Assembly (NCBI GenBank): GCA_025934105.1
Contig: JAICYS010000025.1
Span: 1 to 35,648 of the forward strand
Source of the DNA: Myxococcota bacterium
GTDB lineage: Bacteria; Myxococcota_A; Polyangia; Fen-1088
DNA length: 35,648 nt
Reading direction: 5' to 3'
Shown: positions 7,994 through 16,179 of the stretch, piece by piece
Numbering within the stretch: the first letter of the stretch is position 1
Layout of the letters: each line of letters starts with the position of its first letter
Notes under the pieces: generated by a model
What the model saw: only the letters and a program-made list of their open reading frames with translations
Told to the model about the DNA's origin: nothing
Database searches by the model: none
Program-made: the position numbers and the translations under genes

Positions 7994-8891
7994 GTTCGTG
8001 CGCGCGATGGTCGCGCTCTGCGGCGCGCGCAGCGATCTGGTGTTCATCACCGCGGACGTCGGCTACATGGCGGTGGAAGCCGTCGCCGACGTACTGGGCG
8101 AGCGCTTCGTCAACGTCGGCATCGCCGAGCAGAACATGGTGTCGGTGGCCGCCGGCCTGGCGCGCCAGGGGCAGCTGCCCTGGGTGTACGGCATCGCGCC
8201 CTTCGTGGCGTTTCGTCCGTACGAGCAGATTCGAACCGACGTGTGCCTGCACGAGCTTCCGGTCAAGCTGGTCGGCAACGGAGGCGGATACGGCTACGGC
8301 ATCATGGGCGCGACCCACCACGCGCTGGAGGACGTCGGCGCCATGCGCGCCCTGCCCCACATGCGCGTCTACGTCCCGCTGACGGCCGCCGACGTGGCAC
8401 AGGCGGTGACGCTGATGGCGGACGATCCGCGGCCGAATTACCTGCGCCTGAACGCGGCCGCCCAGATTCCGGGCGGCGCGGCCCCGTTCGCGCCGTGGCG
8501 AAAGCTCACCTCGGGCCGCCGGTGCGTCGTGATCGGCCTCGGCCCCGTCCTCGGAAATCTCTTCGAGCTGGCCGATCCGGCGCTGCTCGACGAGCTGGAG
8601 ATCTGGAACGTGGGCCTGCTGCCGCTCGACGAGATGCCGGCCGACCTCCTGACCAGCATCCAAGAAAAGCGGCGGGTGGTGGCCGTCGAGGAGCACTACC
8701 GGGCCGGGGGACTGGCGGAGGCTTTGAGCCTCCAGCTGCTCGAGCGGGGCGCCGGCCCGCTGTCGTTCACCAGCCTGCACGCGACGGGATACCCCAGCGG
8801 GCGCTACGGCAGCCAGCGCTGGCATCAGCAAGAGAGCGCGCTCGCCGGTCCCCGGTTGCGCGCGCGCCTGGAGCGGGCCGTTCTTGGCTGA
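7983..8891 (+). CDS. Transketolase, C-terminal (pyrimidine-binding) subunit
   Basis: The protein is 302 aa, starting at an ATG inside the end of the previous gene (overlap 7983-7993), which implies translational coupling. The Pyr domain comes first: LVFITADVGYMAVEA, then GIAEQNMVSVAAGLA at about 46-60, where E49 is the conserved glutamate that activates the thiamine ring. YGIAPFVAFRPYEQIRTDVC and GYGYGIMGATHHALED are also typical of split C-terminal subunits. The transketolase C-terminal domain occupies about 185-302. It requires the N-terminal subunit to be active. Its stop overlaps the TTG start of the following GT2 gene, so all four genes to 10681 behave as one tightly packed operon. Confidence 0.9.
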   Translation: MRDEFVRAMVALCGARSDLVFITADVGYMAVEAVADVLGERFVNVGIAEQNMVSVAAGLARQGQLPWVYGIAPFVAFRPYEQIRTDVCLHELPVKLVGNGGGYGYGIMGATHHALEDVGAMRALPHMRVYVPLTAADVAQAVTLMADDPRPNYLRLNAAAQIPGGAAPFAPWRKLTSGRRCVVIGLGPVLGNLFELADPALLDELEIWNVGLLPLDEMPADLLTSIQEKRRVVAVEEHYRAGGLAEALSLQLLERGAGPLSFTSLHATGYPSGRYGSQRWHQQESALAGPRLRARLERAVLG

Positions 8892-9882
8892 GGCCAGGCC
8901 GCGGCTCTCCGCCGTCATCGCCTGCTACAAGGACGCGCAGGCCATCCCGCTGATGTACCAGCGGCTGTCGGCCGTGTTCGCGTCGCTGCCGGTGGATCAC
9001 GAGATCATCTTCGTCAACGACGGCAGCCCCGACGACACCCGCTCGGTGCTGGCGGCGCTGACGGCCCAGGACGACCGGGTGCTGGCCGTCGAGCATTCGC
9101 GGAACTTCGGCTCGCAGAATGCGTTTTTGAGCGGGATGGAGCTGGCCACCGGCGACGCCGTCATCCTTCTGGACGGCGACCTGCAGGATCCGCCGGAGCT
9201 GATCCCGGCTTTCTTCGAGCGCTGGCGCCACGGAAGCGACGTGGTGTACGGGCGCCGCTCGCAGCGCGAGGGATCGGCGGTCATGTCGCTGGCGTATCGG
9301 GCTTTTTACCGCGTGTTCCGGCGCCTGTCGGACGTGCCGGTGCCGCTCGACGCCGGCGACTTCTCGCTGATGGACCGGCGGGTGGTGAACGAGCTGCTCC
9401 GGTTTCCCGAGACCGACCAATTCCTGCGCGGGCTGCGGGCCTGGGTGGGGTTCGAGCAGACCGGCGTCGATTACGTCCGGCCCGAGCGCGCCTTCGGCCG
9501 CTCGACCCACAGCCGCCTCAAGAATTTCTGGTGGGCGAAAAAGGCGATCTTCTCGTTCAGTTCCGTCCCCGTCGAGGCGCTGACCTATCTGGGTCTCGCG
9601 CTGACCGTGCTGTCGGGGCTGACCCTCGCCTGCCAGTGGGTTCGGACCGGCACCGTCACCACCCTCGCGGCGGTGGCCGTGTTCGGCAGCCTCAATCTGC
9701 TCGCCATCGCCGTGGTGGGCGAGTACCTGATCCGGACCTTCGAAGAGGTCAAACGCCGCCCCCGGTTCATCCGAAAGGCGCTGTGGCAGCGCGGAACGGG
9801 CCTGCGCAGCGAAGCCGAAATCGCCGCCTTCGTGCGCGGACGAAAGGACGCGACGCCGCCGACGGAGCCGGGTGCCCGCTAA
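8884..9882 (+). CDS. Polyprenyl-phosphate glycosyltransferase, ArnC/GtrB-like GT2
   Basis: The protein is 332 aa with a TTG start at 8884, overlapping the transketolase subunit by 8 nt. The GT2 catalytic domain has SAVIACYKDAQAIPLMYQRL, IIFVNDGSPDDT and the metal-binding LLDGDLQDPPELIP. GDFSLMDRRVV, then GLRAWVGFEQTGVDYVRPER, then FWWAKKAIFSFSSVPVEAL follow, with two C-terminal membrane helices (about 226-250 and 258-282). This domain order is that of ArnC, GtrB and related enzymes that put a sugar onto undecaprenyl phosphate at the inner-membrane face. The lipid-linked sugar would be a donor for a GT-C enzyme such as the PMT-like protein upstream. Which sugar is carried is not visible. The adjacent SDR may modify it before or after transfer. 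Confidence 0.88.
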   Translation: MAEARPRLSAVIACYKDAQAIPLMYQRLSAVFASLPVDHEIIFVNDGSPDDTRSVLAALTAQDDRVLAVEHSRNFGSQNAFLSGMELATGDAVILLDGDLQDPPELIPAFFERWRHGSDVVYGRRSQREGSAVMSLAYRAFYRVFRRLSDVPVPLDAGDFSLMDRRVVNELLRFPETDQFLRGLRAWVGFEQTGVDYVRPERAFGRSTHSRLKNFWWAKKAIFSFSSVPVEALTYLGLALTVLSGLTLACQWVRTGTVTTLAAVAVFGSLNLLAIAVVGEYLIRTFEEVKRRPRFIRKALWQRGTGLRSEAEIAAFVRGRKDATPPTEPGAR

Positions 9883-10681
9883 GCACGTCAAGAGCGTGCT
9901 CATCACCGGCACCACCTCGGGTCTCGGGCGGGGCCTGCTGGAACACTACGCCGGCCGGGGCGTGAAGGTGATCTCGGTGAACCGCCGCCGCGTCGCCGAG
10001 CTGGAAGCGAGCCATCCCGCCGTCCACTTCGCGTGCGTCGACGTCCGGTCGGCGACGGCGGTCGAGGAGCTGATCGGCGCGCTGGCGGCGTCGGGGGAGC
10101 TGCCGGACGTCTTCATCTTGAACGCCGGCATCAACCGCCTCGACAACGACGCAGCCTTCGACCTGCCGGCTTACCGCGACGTCGTCGAGACGAACCTCTA
10201 CGGCGTGCTGAACTTCGTGGCGCCGCTGACCCGGCTGCCGCCCGCCGGCGTCGACCGGCACGTCGTGGCCATCAGCTCGGTCGTGACCTACGCCGGGAAT
10301 CCGCGCGGCCTCGGGTATCAGACCAGCAAGCGCGCGCTGACCGGCTGCTTCGACGTCTGGTCGCGGATGTACGAAGGAACGGACCTGGTTTTCAAGCAGG
10401 TCATCCTGGGCCCGGTCCCGACGTCCATCTACACCATGCGGGACAAGCTTCCCGGCTGGATGTTCCGGATCAAGAACCTGGCTTCCGCCTCCTTGCCGGG
10501 CGCGGTCGGCGCCGTCGCGCGATTCGCCCCGACCCGCCGGAAGAAGCTGATCTATCCCTGGCGCGCCTTCGCGCTCTTCGGGGCGATGCGCCTCGGAGGG
10601 GCGATCGTGCCCGGGTTTCTGCAGGGGCGGCGGACGCTCGACGGGCGCCCGCGGCGAGCCCGTCGAAACGAGCCGGCCTGA
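9872..10681 (+). CDS. Short-chain dehydrogenase/reductase (SDR)
   Basis: The protein is 269 aa with a GTG start at 9872, overlapping the GT2 gene by 11 nt. The cofactor motif TGTTSGLG is at 12-19, NAG at 84-86, and the catalytic set is Ser135/Ser136 (AISSVVTYAG), Tyr149 and Lys153 (GYQTSK). The classical-SDR core runs to about 195, followed by a basic tail with hydrophobic patches (RIKNLASASLP, LIYPWRAFALFGAMRLGG) that may touch the membrane. It would oxidise or reduce a hydroxyl/keto group on a sugar or lipid using NAD(P). Last gene of the transketolase-GT2-SDR operon; 253 nt separate it from araB. The substrate is unknown. The combination recalls epimerisation of polyprenyl-linked sugars, but that is a guess. 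Confidence 0.88.
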   Translation: MPAKHVKSVLITGTTSGLGRGLLEHYAGRGVKVISVNRRRVAELEASHPAVHFACVDVRSATAVEELIGALAASGELPDVFILNAGINRLDNDAAFDLPAYRDVVETNLYGVLNFVAPLTRLPPAGVDRHVVAISSVVTYAGNPRGLGYQTSKRALTGCFDVWSRMYEGTDLVFKQVILGPVPTSIYTMRDKLPGWMFRIKNLASASLPGAVGAVARFAPTRRKKLIYPWRAFALFGAMRLGGAIVPGFLQGRRTLDGRPRRARRNEPA

Positions 10682-10934
10682 TCATTGCATGCGAGCCGCT
10701 TGCATATGTGGCTGCATCGAGGGTGCCGAGGCCGCCCAGGCGCGCAAAAGGCGCGCACTTTTCATGACAACGCCGAGGCTGCGCCCGCAATACCGGAAAG
10801 ATGATCCGGTGTGAGGTTGGTCTGTCGGAGGCGGGGGTGGGGAGACCAGGTTCCCGAGCCGCCGCCGTGAGCGGGAAGAAACCCGCGGGAGTCGACCCGC
10901 GCGGCGCGACAGACGGCACTTCGAGGCAGCGATC
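10682..10934 (+). promoter_or_regulatory. araBAD leader/promoter region with repeat motifs
   Basis: This is the gene-free stretch before araB. It contains TTGCAT twice (about 10685 and 10700), an 11-nt-spaced direct repeat GGCGCGCA at 10739-10746 and 10750-10757, and a perfect 6-bp inverted repeat ACCGGA-n7-TCCGGT at 10792-10810. A GAGG eight bases before the ATG at 10935 serves as ribosome-binding site. One or more of these repeats could bind a regulator of arabinose genes, but no regulator site is known for comparison and I cannot place the transcription start. Confidence 0.45.
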
Positions 10935-12647
10935 ATGACCGCCAGCGCCTGCGTCATCGGGATCGACTTCGGCACGGATTCGGTGCGCAGCGTCGTCGCC
11001 GACACGGCCGACGGGCGCGTGCTGGCCACGTCGGTCAAGCACTACCCGCGCTGGGCCAAAGGCCTCTACTGCGATCCGGTCGCCAACCAGTTCCGGCAGC
11101 ACCCGCTCGACTACCTCGAGAGCATGGAGGCGTCGCTGCGCGAGGCTCTGAAAGAGGCCGGCGCGCCCGCGGCCGCACGCGTGCGCGGCATCGCGGTCGA
11201 CACCACCGGTTCGACCCCCGTGCTCGGCGATCGCACCGGCCGGCCGCTGGCCCTCTCGCCGGCCTTCGCCGAAAACCCGAACGCCATGTTCGTCCTGTGG
11301 AAGGACCACACCGCCGTCGCCGAGGCCGAGCGGCTGAACCACCTGGCCCGGACCTGGGGGGGCCCCGACTTCACCAAGTACGTCGGCGGCATCTATTCGT
11401 CCGAATGGTTCTGGGCCAAGGCGATCCACGTGCTCGAGACCGACCCCGCCGTCGCGGAGGCGGCGGTCACGCTGGTCGAGCACTGCGACTGGATCCCCGC
11501 CGTGCTGACCGGCACCGACGATCTGGCCCGGTTCAAGCGCAGCCGGTGCGCGGCCGGCCACAAGGCGCTCTGGCACCCCGAATTCGGCGGTTATCCGTCG
11601 GACGCGTTCCTGGCCAAGTTGAACCCGAAGCTCCCGGCGCTGAAGAAGTCCCTGGGGACCGAGACGTTCACGTCCGACACGCCCTTCGGCATCCTCTCGG
11701 CCGAGTGGGCGGCCAAGCTGGGCGTGCCGCGCGACACCGCCGTCGCGGTGGGCGCGTTCGACGCGCACATGGGGGCCGTGGGCGGCGGCATCAGCCGCAA
11801 CCGCCTGCTGAAGGTGATGGGGACCAGCACCTGCGACATCGTCGTCGCGCCGCGCGGCGGTGAGCCGGAAAAGCTGGTCTCGGGCATCTGCGGGCAGGTC
11901 GACGGCTCGGTCATCCCCGGCATGATCGGCTACGAGGCCGGGCAGTCGGCGTTCGGCGACGTCTACGCCTGGTTCAAGGGGCTGCTCTCGTGGCCGCTGG
12001 ACACACTGCTGCCGGCGCTGGACGGGATCTCCGCCGAGGCGAAGCAAGCCATCGCCGCCCGGGCCGCCGATCAGATCATCCCGGCGCTGGAGGCCGCCGC
12101 GGCCGCCGTCACCGTCGAGGAATCGGTCCCGCTGGCGCTGGACTGGATGAACGGCCGCCGCACGCCGGACGCCAACCAGCGCCTGACCGGCGCCATCGCC
12201 GGAATCCGGCTGGGCACCGACGCCCCGCGCATCTATCGCAGCCTCGTCGAGGCGACCGCGTTCGGTTCCCGCGCCATCGTCGAACGGTTCCGCGCCCAGG
12301 GGATCCGCATCGATGCCGCCATCGCCATCGGCGGCGTGGCCAAGAAGAGCCGGTTCGTGATGCAGACCGTGGCCGACGTGCTGAACATGGAGGTCACCGT
12401 CACCGCCGGCGATCAACCGGTGGCCCTGGGCGCCGCCATGTTCGCCGCCACCGCCGCCGGCCTCTACGGGCGCATCGAAGATGCTCAGCGCGCCATGTCA
12501 TCGGGCGTCGAAACGGTCTATCGTCCGGATCCGGCGCGCGCCCAGCAGTACGATAGCCGGTACCAGGATTATCTGGCGTTCGGGGCCTTCGTCGAGAACG
12601 CGTTGACCCGATCGCCCACCACCCAAGCGAGCAAGCCGCACTCATGA
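10935..12647 (+). CDS. araB: L-ribulokinase AraB
   Basis: The protein is 570 aa, close to the 566 aa of E. coli AraB. It phosphorylates L-ribulose to L-ribulose 5-phosphate with ATP in the cytoplasm, the second step of L-arabinose breakdown. The FGGY-kinase nucleotide start VIGIDFGTDSVRSVVAD is at about 8-24, the ribulokinase-specific segments WKDHTAVAEAERLN and YVGGIYSSEWFWAKAIHVL follow, then AVGAFDAHMGAVGGGI, the phosphate-binding MGTSTCDIV, and GGVAKKSRFVMQTVADVLN near the C-terminus. The start is an ATG with a GAGG eight bases upstream. The stop overlaps the ATG of araA by 4 nt (ATGA). Identification as ribulokinase rather than xylulokinase rests on the araA and araD partners and on those segments. 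The minus-strand ORF 10470-12416 is a shadow. Confidence 0.96.
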   Translation: MTASACVIGIDFGTDSVRSVVADTADGRVLATSVKHYPRWAKGLYCDPVANQFRQHPLDYLESMEASLREALKEAGAPAAARVRGIAVDTTGSTPVLGDRTGRPLALSPAFAENPNAMFVLWKDHTAVAEAERLNHLARTWGGPDFTKYVGGIYSSEWFWAKAIHVLETDPAVAEAAVTLVEHCDWIPAVLTGTDDLARFKRSRCAAGHKALWHPEFGGYPSDAFLAKLNPKLPALKKSLGTETFTSDTPFGILSAEWAAKLGVPRDTAVAVGAFDAHMGAVGGGISRNRLLKVMGTSTCDIVVAPRGGEPEKLVSGICGQVDGSVIPGMIGYEAGQSAFGDVYAWFKGLLSWPLDTLLPALDGISAEAKQAIAARAADQIIPALEAAAAAVTVEESVPLALDWMNGRRTPDANQRLTGAIAGIRLGTDAPRIYRSLVEATAFGSRAIVERFRAQGIRIDAAIAIGGVAKKSRFVMQTVADVLNMEVTVTAGDQPVALGAAMFAATAAGLYGRIEDAQRAMSSGVETVYRPDPARAQQYDSRYQDYLAFGAFVENALTRSPTTQASKPHS

Positions 12648-14131
12648 ACGCAGCACACAGCCAAGAGATCTGGTTCCTGACCGGAAGCCAGGAGCTTTAC
12701 GGCCAGGAGACACTGAACCAGGTCGCCGAGCACGCCCGGGAAATCGCCGCCTACCTCGACTCCGAGAACCGGCTCGCCGTGCGCGTGGTCTGGAAGCCCA
12801 CGTTGAAGGGGCCGGACGCCATCGCCCAGATGTGCCTGGAGGCCAACGCGGCCCCCGACTGCATCGGCGTCATCACCTGGATGCACACCTTCTCGCCGTC
12901 GAAGATGTGGATTCGCGGGCTGATCCGCCTGGCCAAGCCGCTGGCCCACCTGCACACGCAGTACAACCGCGAGCTGCCGTGGTCGCAGATCGACATGGAT
13001 TTCATGAACCTGAACCAGTCGGCGCACGGCGACCGCGAGTACGGGTTCATCCTGGCGCGGCTGCGGCTGGAGCACAAAATCGTCGTCGGCCACTGGCAGG
13101 ACCCCGACGTCGTGGGCGAGCTGGCGAGCTGGTCGCGCGTGGCGCGAGCCGTCGCCGAGTCGCGCAACCTCAACATCGTGCGCTTCGCGGGCATGAACAT
13201 GCGCGAAGTGGGCGTCACCAGCGGCGATCGCGTCGAGGCGCAGATCCAGCTGGGCTGGGCCGTCAACGGGCACGCCAACGGGGACCTGGTCCAACGGATC
13301 GCCGAGGTGCGAGACGCCGACGTGAATCAGCTGGTCGACGAATACGACGCCAGCTACGCCGTGACGCCCGCGCTGCGCAAGGGAGGCGAGCGCCGCGAGA
13401 GCCTCCGCTACGCCGCCCGGCAAGAGCTGGGAATGCGCGCCTTCCTGAAAGAGGGCCGCTACGGCGCGTTCACGACCACCTTCGAAGACCTGTACGGGTT
13501 GAACCAGCTCCCCGGCCTGGCCTGCCAGCGCCTGATGGCGGAGGGCTACGGGTTCGGGGCCGAGGGCGACTGGAAGACCGCCGCGCTGGTCCGCTTGATG
13601 AAGGTGATGGCGGCCGGCGCCAAGGGCGGCGTGTCCTTCATGGAGGACTACACCTATCACCTGGTCAAGGGGCAGGAGATGATCCTGGGCGCTCACATGC
13701 TGGAGGTCTGCCCCTCGATCGCCGACGGAAAACCCTCGCTGGAGATCCATCCGCTGGGCATCGGCGGCAAGGACGATCCCTGCCGCCTGGTGTTCAACGC
13801 GGCGCCCGGGCCGGCCGTGGCGGCGACGCTGGTCGACATGGGCGGGCGCATGCGCCTCATCGTCCAGGAGGTCGACGCCCTCCAGATCGAGCACCCGATG
13901 CCGAAGCTGCCGGTCGCGCGCGCCCTGTGGGTTCCGCGCCCCGACTTCAAGACCGCGGCCAAGGCCTGGTTGCTGGCCGGCGGCGCGCACCACACGTCGT
14001 GGAGCCAGGCGCTGACCGCCGGCGAGCTGGAAGATCTGGCCGGGATCCTGGGCCTGGAATACATCCGCATCGGTCACGGCACGGATCTCGGCGCGCTGAA
14101 GAATCAGCTCCGCTGGAACGACCGGACATGA
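12644..14131 (+). CDS. araA: L-arabinose isomerase AraA
   Basis: The protein is 495 aa (E. coli 500). It converts L-arabinose to L-ribulose using Mn2+. The opening EIWFLTGSQELYGQETLNQV is strongly characteristic. All four metal/catalytic positions known from E. coli AraA can be seen by motif: Glu in EGDWKTAALVRLMKV, Glu in SFMEDYTYHL, His in LGAHMLEVCPSI and His in GGAHHTSW. TWMHTFSPSKMWIRGL is the sugar-binding segment. The start ATG overlaps the araB stop and its own stop overlaps the araD ATG, so the three genes are coupled. The gene looks intact and ordinary. There is no signal peptide, so arabinose must reach the cytoplasm by a transporter that is not encoded in this window. Confidence 0.97.
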   Translation: MNAAHSQEIWFLTGSQELYGQETLNQVAEHAREIAAYLDSENRLAVRVVWKPTLKGPDAIAQMCLEANAAPDCIGVITWMHTFSPSKMWIRGLIRLAKPLAHLHTQYNRELPWSQIDMDFMNLNQSAHGDREYGFILARLRLEHKIVVGHWQDPDVVGELASWSRVARAVAESRNLNIVRFAGMNMREVGVTSGDRVEAQIQLGWAVNGHANGDLVQRIAEVRDADVNQLVDEYDASYAVTPALRKGGERRESLRYAARQELGMRAFLKEGRYGAFTTTFEDLYGLNQLPGLACQRLMAEGYGFGAEGDWKTAALVRLMKVMAAGAKGGVSFMEDYTYHLVKGQEMILGAHMLEVCPSIADGKPSLEIHPLGIGGKDDPCRLVFNAAPGPAVAATLVDMGGRMRLIVQEVDALQIEHPMPKLPVARALWVPRPDFKTAAKAWLLAGGAHHTSWSQALTAGELEDLAGILGLEYIRIGHGTDLGALKNQLRWNDRT

Positions 14132-14823
14132 AGTCGGCGTACGGCGACCTCAAAGAGGAGGCGTTCCGCGCGAACCTGGAGATCCCGCGGCGGGGCCTGG
14201 CGATCTACACGTTCGGCAACGTGTCGGCCTTCGACGCCGGCCGGGCGGTGTTCGCCATCAAGCCCAGCGGCGTCGCCTACGAACAGATGACCGCCGACGA
14301 CATGGTGATCGTCGATTTGGACGCCCAGGTCGTCGACGGGCGGATGCGGCCCTCGTCGGACACCAAGACCCATGCGGCACTGTACCGGGCGTTCCGTGGC
14401 GTGGGCGGCATCGTTCACACGCACTCGACGTACGCGACGGCCTGGGCGCAGGCCGGTCAGGCGATCCCGATCTACGGGACGACCCACGCCGACCATCTGG
14501 CGGAGGACGTCCCCTGCACGGCCATCATGACCGCCGCCGCCGTCGAGCGCGATTACGAAGCCGAGACCGGCGCGCAGATCATCGATTGCTTCCGCACGCG
14601 CGATCCGCAGCAGGTGCAGATGGTGCTGGTGGCGGGCCACGGCGCGTTCGCCTGGGGCAAGACGGCCGAGAAGGCCGTGTACCACGCCGTGGTGCTGGAA
14701 GAGCTGGCCAAGATGGCGTCCATCACCCGCACGCTGGACCCGCGCGCGGCGCGGCTGCCCGATTATCTGGTGCGCAAGCACTTCCAACGAAAGCACGGAA
14801 AGAACGCCTATTACGGCCAGTAA
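14128..14823 (+). CDS. araD: L-ribulose-5-phosphate 4-epimerase AraD
   Basis: The protein is 231 aa, exactly the E. coli length. It epimerises L-ribulose 5-phosphate to D-xylulose 5-phosphate, feeding the pentose-phosphate pathway. It is a class II aldolase-fold zinc enzyme: TFGNVSAFD and IKPSGVAYEQMTADDMV form the phosphate-binding start, PSSDTKTH holds the conserved acidic region, HTHSTYATAWAQAG gives two zinc histidines, GHGAFAWGKTAE gives the third, and KHGKNAYYGQ at the very C-terminus carries the catalytic tyrosine equivalent to Tyr229. The true start is the ATG at 14128 overlapping araA; the ORF-track entry from 12832 is a read-through of an open shadow frame. The next gene, a GH54 enzyme, starts 95 nt later and could share the transcript. 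Confidence 0.96.
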   Translation: MKSAYGDLKEEAFRANLEIPRRGLAIYTFGNVSAFDAGRAVFAIKPSGVAYEQMTADDMVIVDLDAQVVDGRMRPSSDTKTHAALYRAFRGVGGIVHTHSTYATAWAQAGQAIPIYGTTHADHLAEDVPCTAIMTAAAVERDYEAETGAQIIDCFRTRDPQQVQMVLVAGHGAFAWGKTAEKAVYHAVVLEELAKMASITRTLDPRAARLPDYLVRKHFQRKHGKNAYYGQ

Positions 14824-14918
14824 CGCGCAGGCCTCGCAAGGTTGTCGGCTCTCATGACTGGTCCCCGGCGCCGCTTTCGCGGGGCCTCCTCGTTTCGAGA
14901 TTGATTGGAGACGTTGCA

Positions 14919-16148
14919 ATGACAAAGACTCGCATTTTCTTGGCAGTTTCCCTGGCGATGTCGGCCGGCACGGGCGCCGTGTCCTGTACGTCGTTTTCGT
15001 CCGGCAGCGACGGCTCGGGCGGCTCCAGCCCCACCAGCGGCTCGGGCGGCTCCGGCCAGACCGGCACCGGCGGCAGCTCGGCCGGCGTCACGACCTATCT
15101 GGACGTCGGCAGCGTTCCGGCCGGCACGCTGCCCTGCGACGTCCTCGGGGCGGCAGGGAACGCGTGCGTCGCGGCCCACAGCACGGTGCGGGTCCTGGTG
15201 TCGGGCTACACCGGGCCTCTGTACCAGATCTGCAAGGGAACCTTCACCGCCGGGCCGAACTCCTGCACCAGCGGCATGACCATGGACATCGGCTCTGTCG
15301 CCGGCTACGCCGACGCGGCTTCGCAGGACACGTTCTGCAGCGGCACCTGCACCATCTCGATCATCTACGACCAGTCGGGAATGAAAAACGATCTGCGGCC
15401 CGCTCCCGCCGGCGGGCAGAAGAAGACACCCGACAACCCGGTGTCGGCCACCGCCCTGCCGATCATGGCCGGCGGCCACAAGGCCTACGGCGTGTTCATC
15501 AAGGCCGGCCTCGGCTACCGCTCGGGCTGCACCGGGTGCATGAATTCGACCCCGACCGGCACGGCCAAGGGCGACGATCCGGAGACCGAGTACATGGTGG
15601 TCAGCCAGAGCGCCTTCAACAACAGCTGTTGCTTCGATTACGGCAACGCCGAGGTGTCGGCGATCGACGACGGAAACGGGACGATGGAAGCCGTCTATTA
15701 CGGCTCCGGCGTCATCTGGGGCACCGGCTTTCCGGGCGGGCGAACCTATCCCTGGATCATGGCCGACCTCGAGAACGGCCTCTATGCCGGCTGGGAAAAG
15801 AACCAGGATCAGGCCATCTCGACCAACACGCCCATCATGTTCCCGTTCATCTCGGGCGTCGTGGTCGGCGATACCGCGGACAAGAACGGCGGCAAAGGAC
15901 GATTCGCGATCTACGCCGGGGACGCCACGCAAGGAGCTCTCATCATCAAGTACGACGGGATCCGTCCGGCCAAGCCCGGCTACGTTCCCATGCAAAAGCA
16001 GGGCTCGATCATCCTCGGCATCGGCGGCGACAACAGCAACGGCGCCACCGGTCAATTCTTCGAAGGCGTGATGGCGACTGGCGCGGCCAGCACCGACACG
16101 CTGATGTCTTTGCAGGCCAGCATCGTTGCCGCCAATTACGGACAATAG
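14919..16148 (+). CDS. GH54 alpha-L-arabinofuranosidase lipoprotein, copy 2
   Basis: The protein is 409 aa, the shortest of the four. I start at ATG 14919 (MTKTRIFLAVSLAMSAG), which gives a lipoprotein signal with AVSC and Cys23; the ORF-track start at 14586 lies within araD. A short Ser/Gly linker (about 24-55) leads straight to the GH54 catalytic domain (about 70-409), with no N-terminal Cys-rich domain and no CBM42. The expected residues are present: vicinal disulfide C237-C238 (SCCFDYGN), W267, nucleophile E285 (IMADLENGL) and acid/base D371 (GIGGDNSNG). It is very similar to copy 3 throughout, including the signal peptide, so the two look like a recent duplication. It lies between araD and the outer-membrane protein gene, with 31 nt to the latter. 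Confidence 0.93.
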   Translation: MTKTRIFLAVSLAMSAGTGAVSCTSFSSGSDGSGGSSPTSGSGGSGQTGTGGSSAGVTTYLDVGSVPAGTLPCDVLGAAGNACVAAHSTVRVLVSGYTGPLYQICKGTFTAGPNSCTSGMTMDIGSVAGYADAASQDTFCSGTCTISIIYDQSGMKNDLRPAPAGGQKKTPDNPVSATALPIMAGGHKAYGVFIKAGLGYRSGCTGCMNSTPTGTAKGDDPETEYMVVSQSAFNNSCCFDYGNAEVSAIDDGNGTMEAVYYGSGVIWGTGFPGGRTYPWIMADLENGLYAGWEKNQDQAISTNTPIMFPFISGVVVGDTADKNGGKGRFAIYAGDATQGALIIKYDGIRPAKPGYVPMQKQGSIILGIGGDNSNGATGQFFEGVMATGAASTDTLMSLQASIVAANYGQ

Positions 16149-16179
16149 ACGCTCGTTTCGACAAAGGACGCCACTGCTG

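Noticed and set aside
10470-12416. 648-aa minus-strand ORF over araB
   Set aside because: Antisense to araB, with typical shadow composition; araB is unambiguous.
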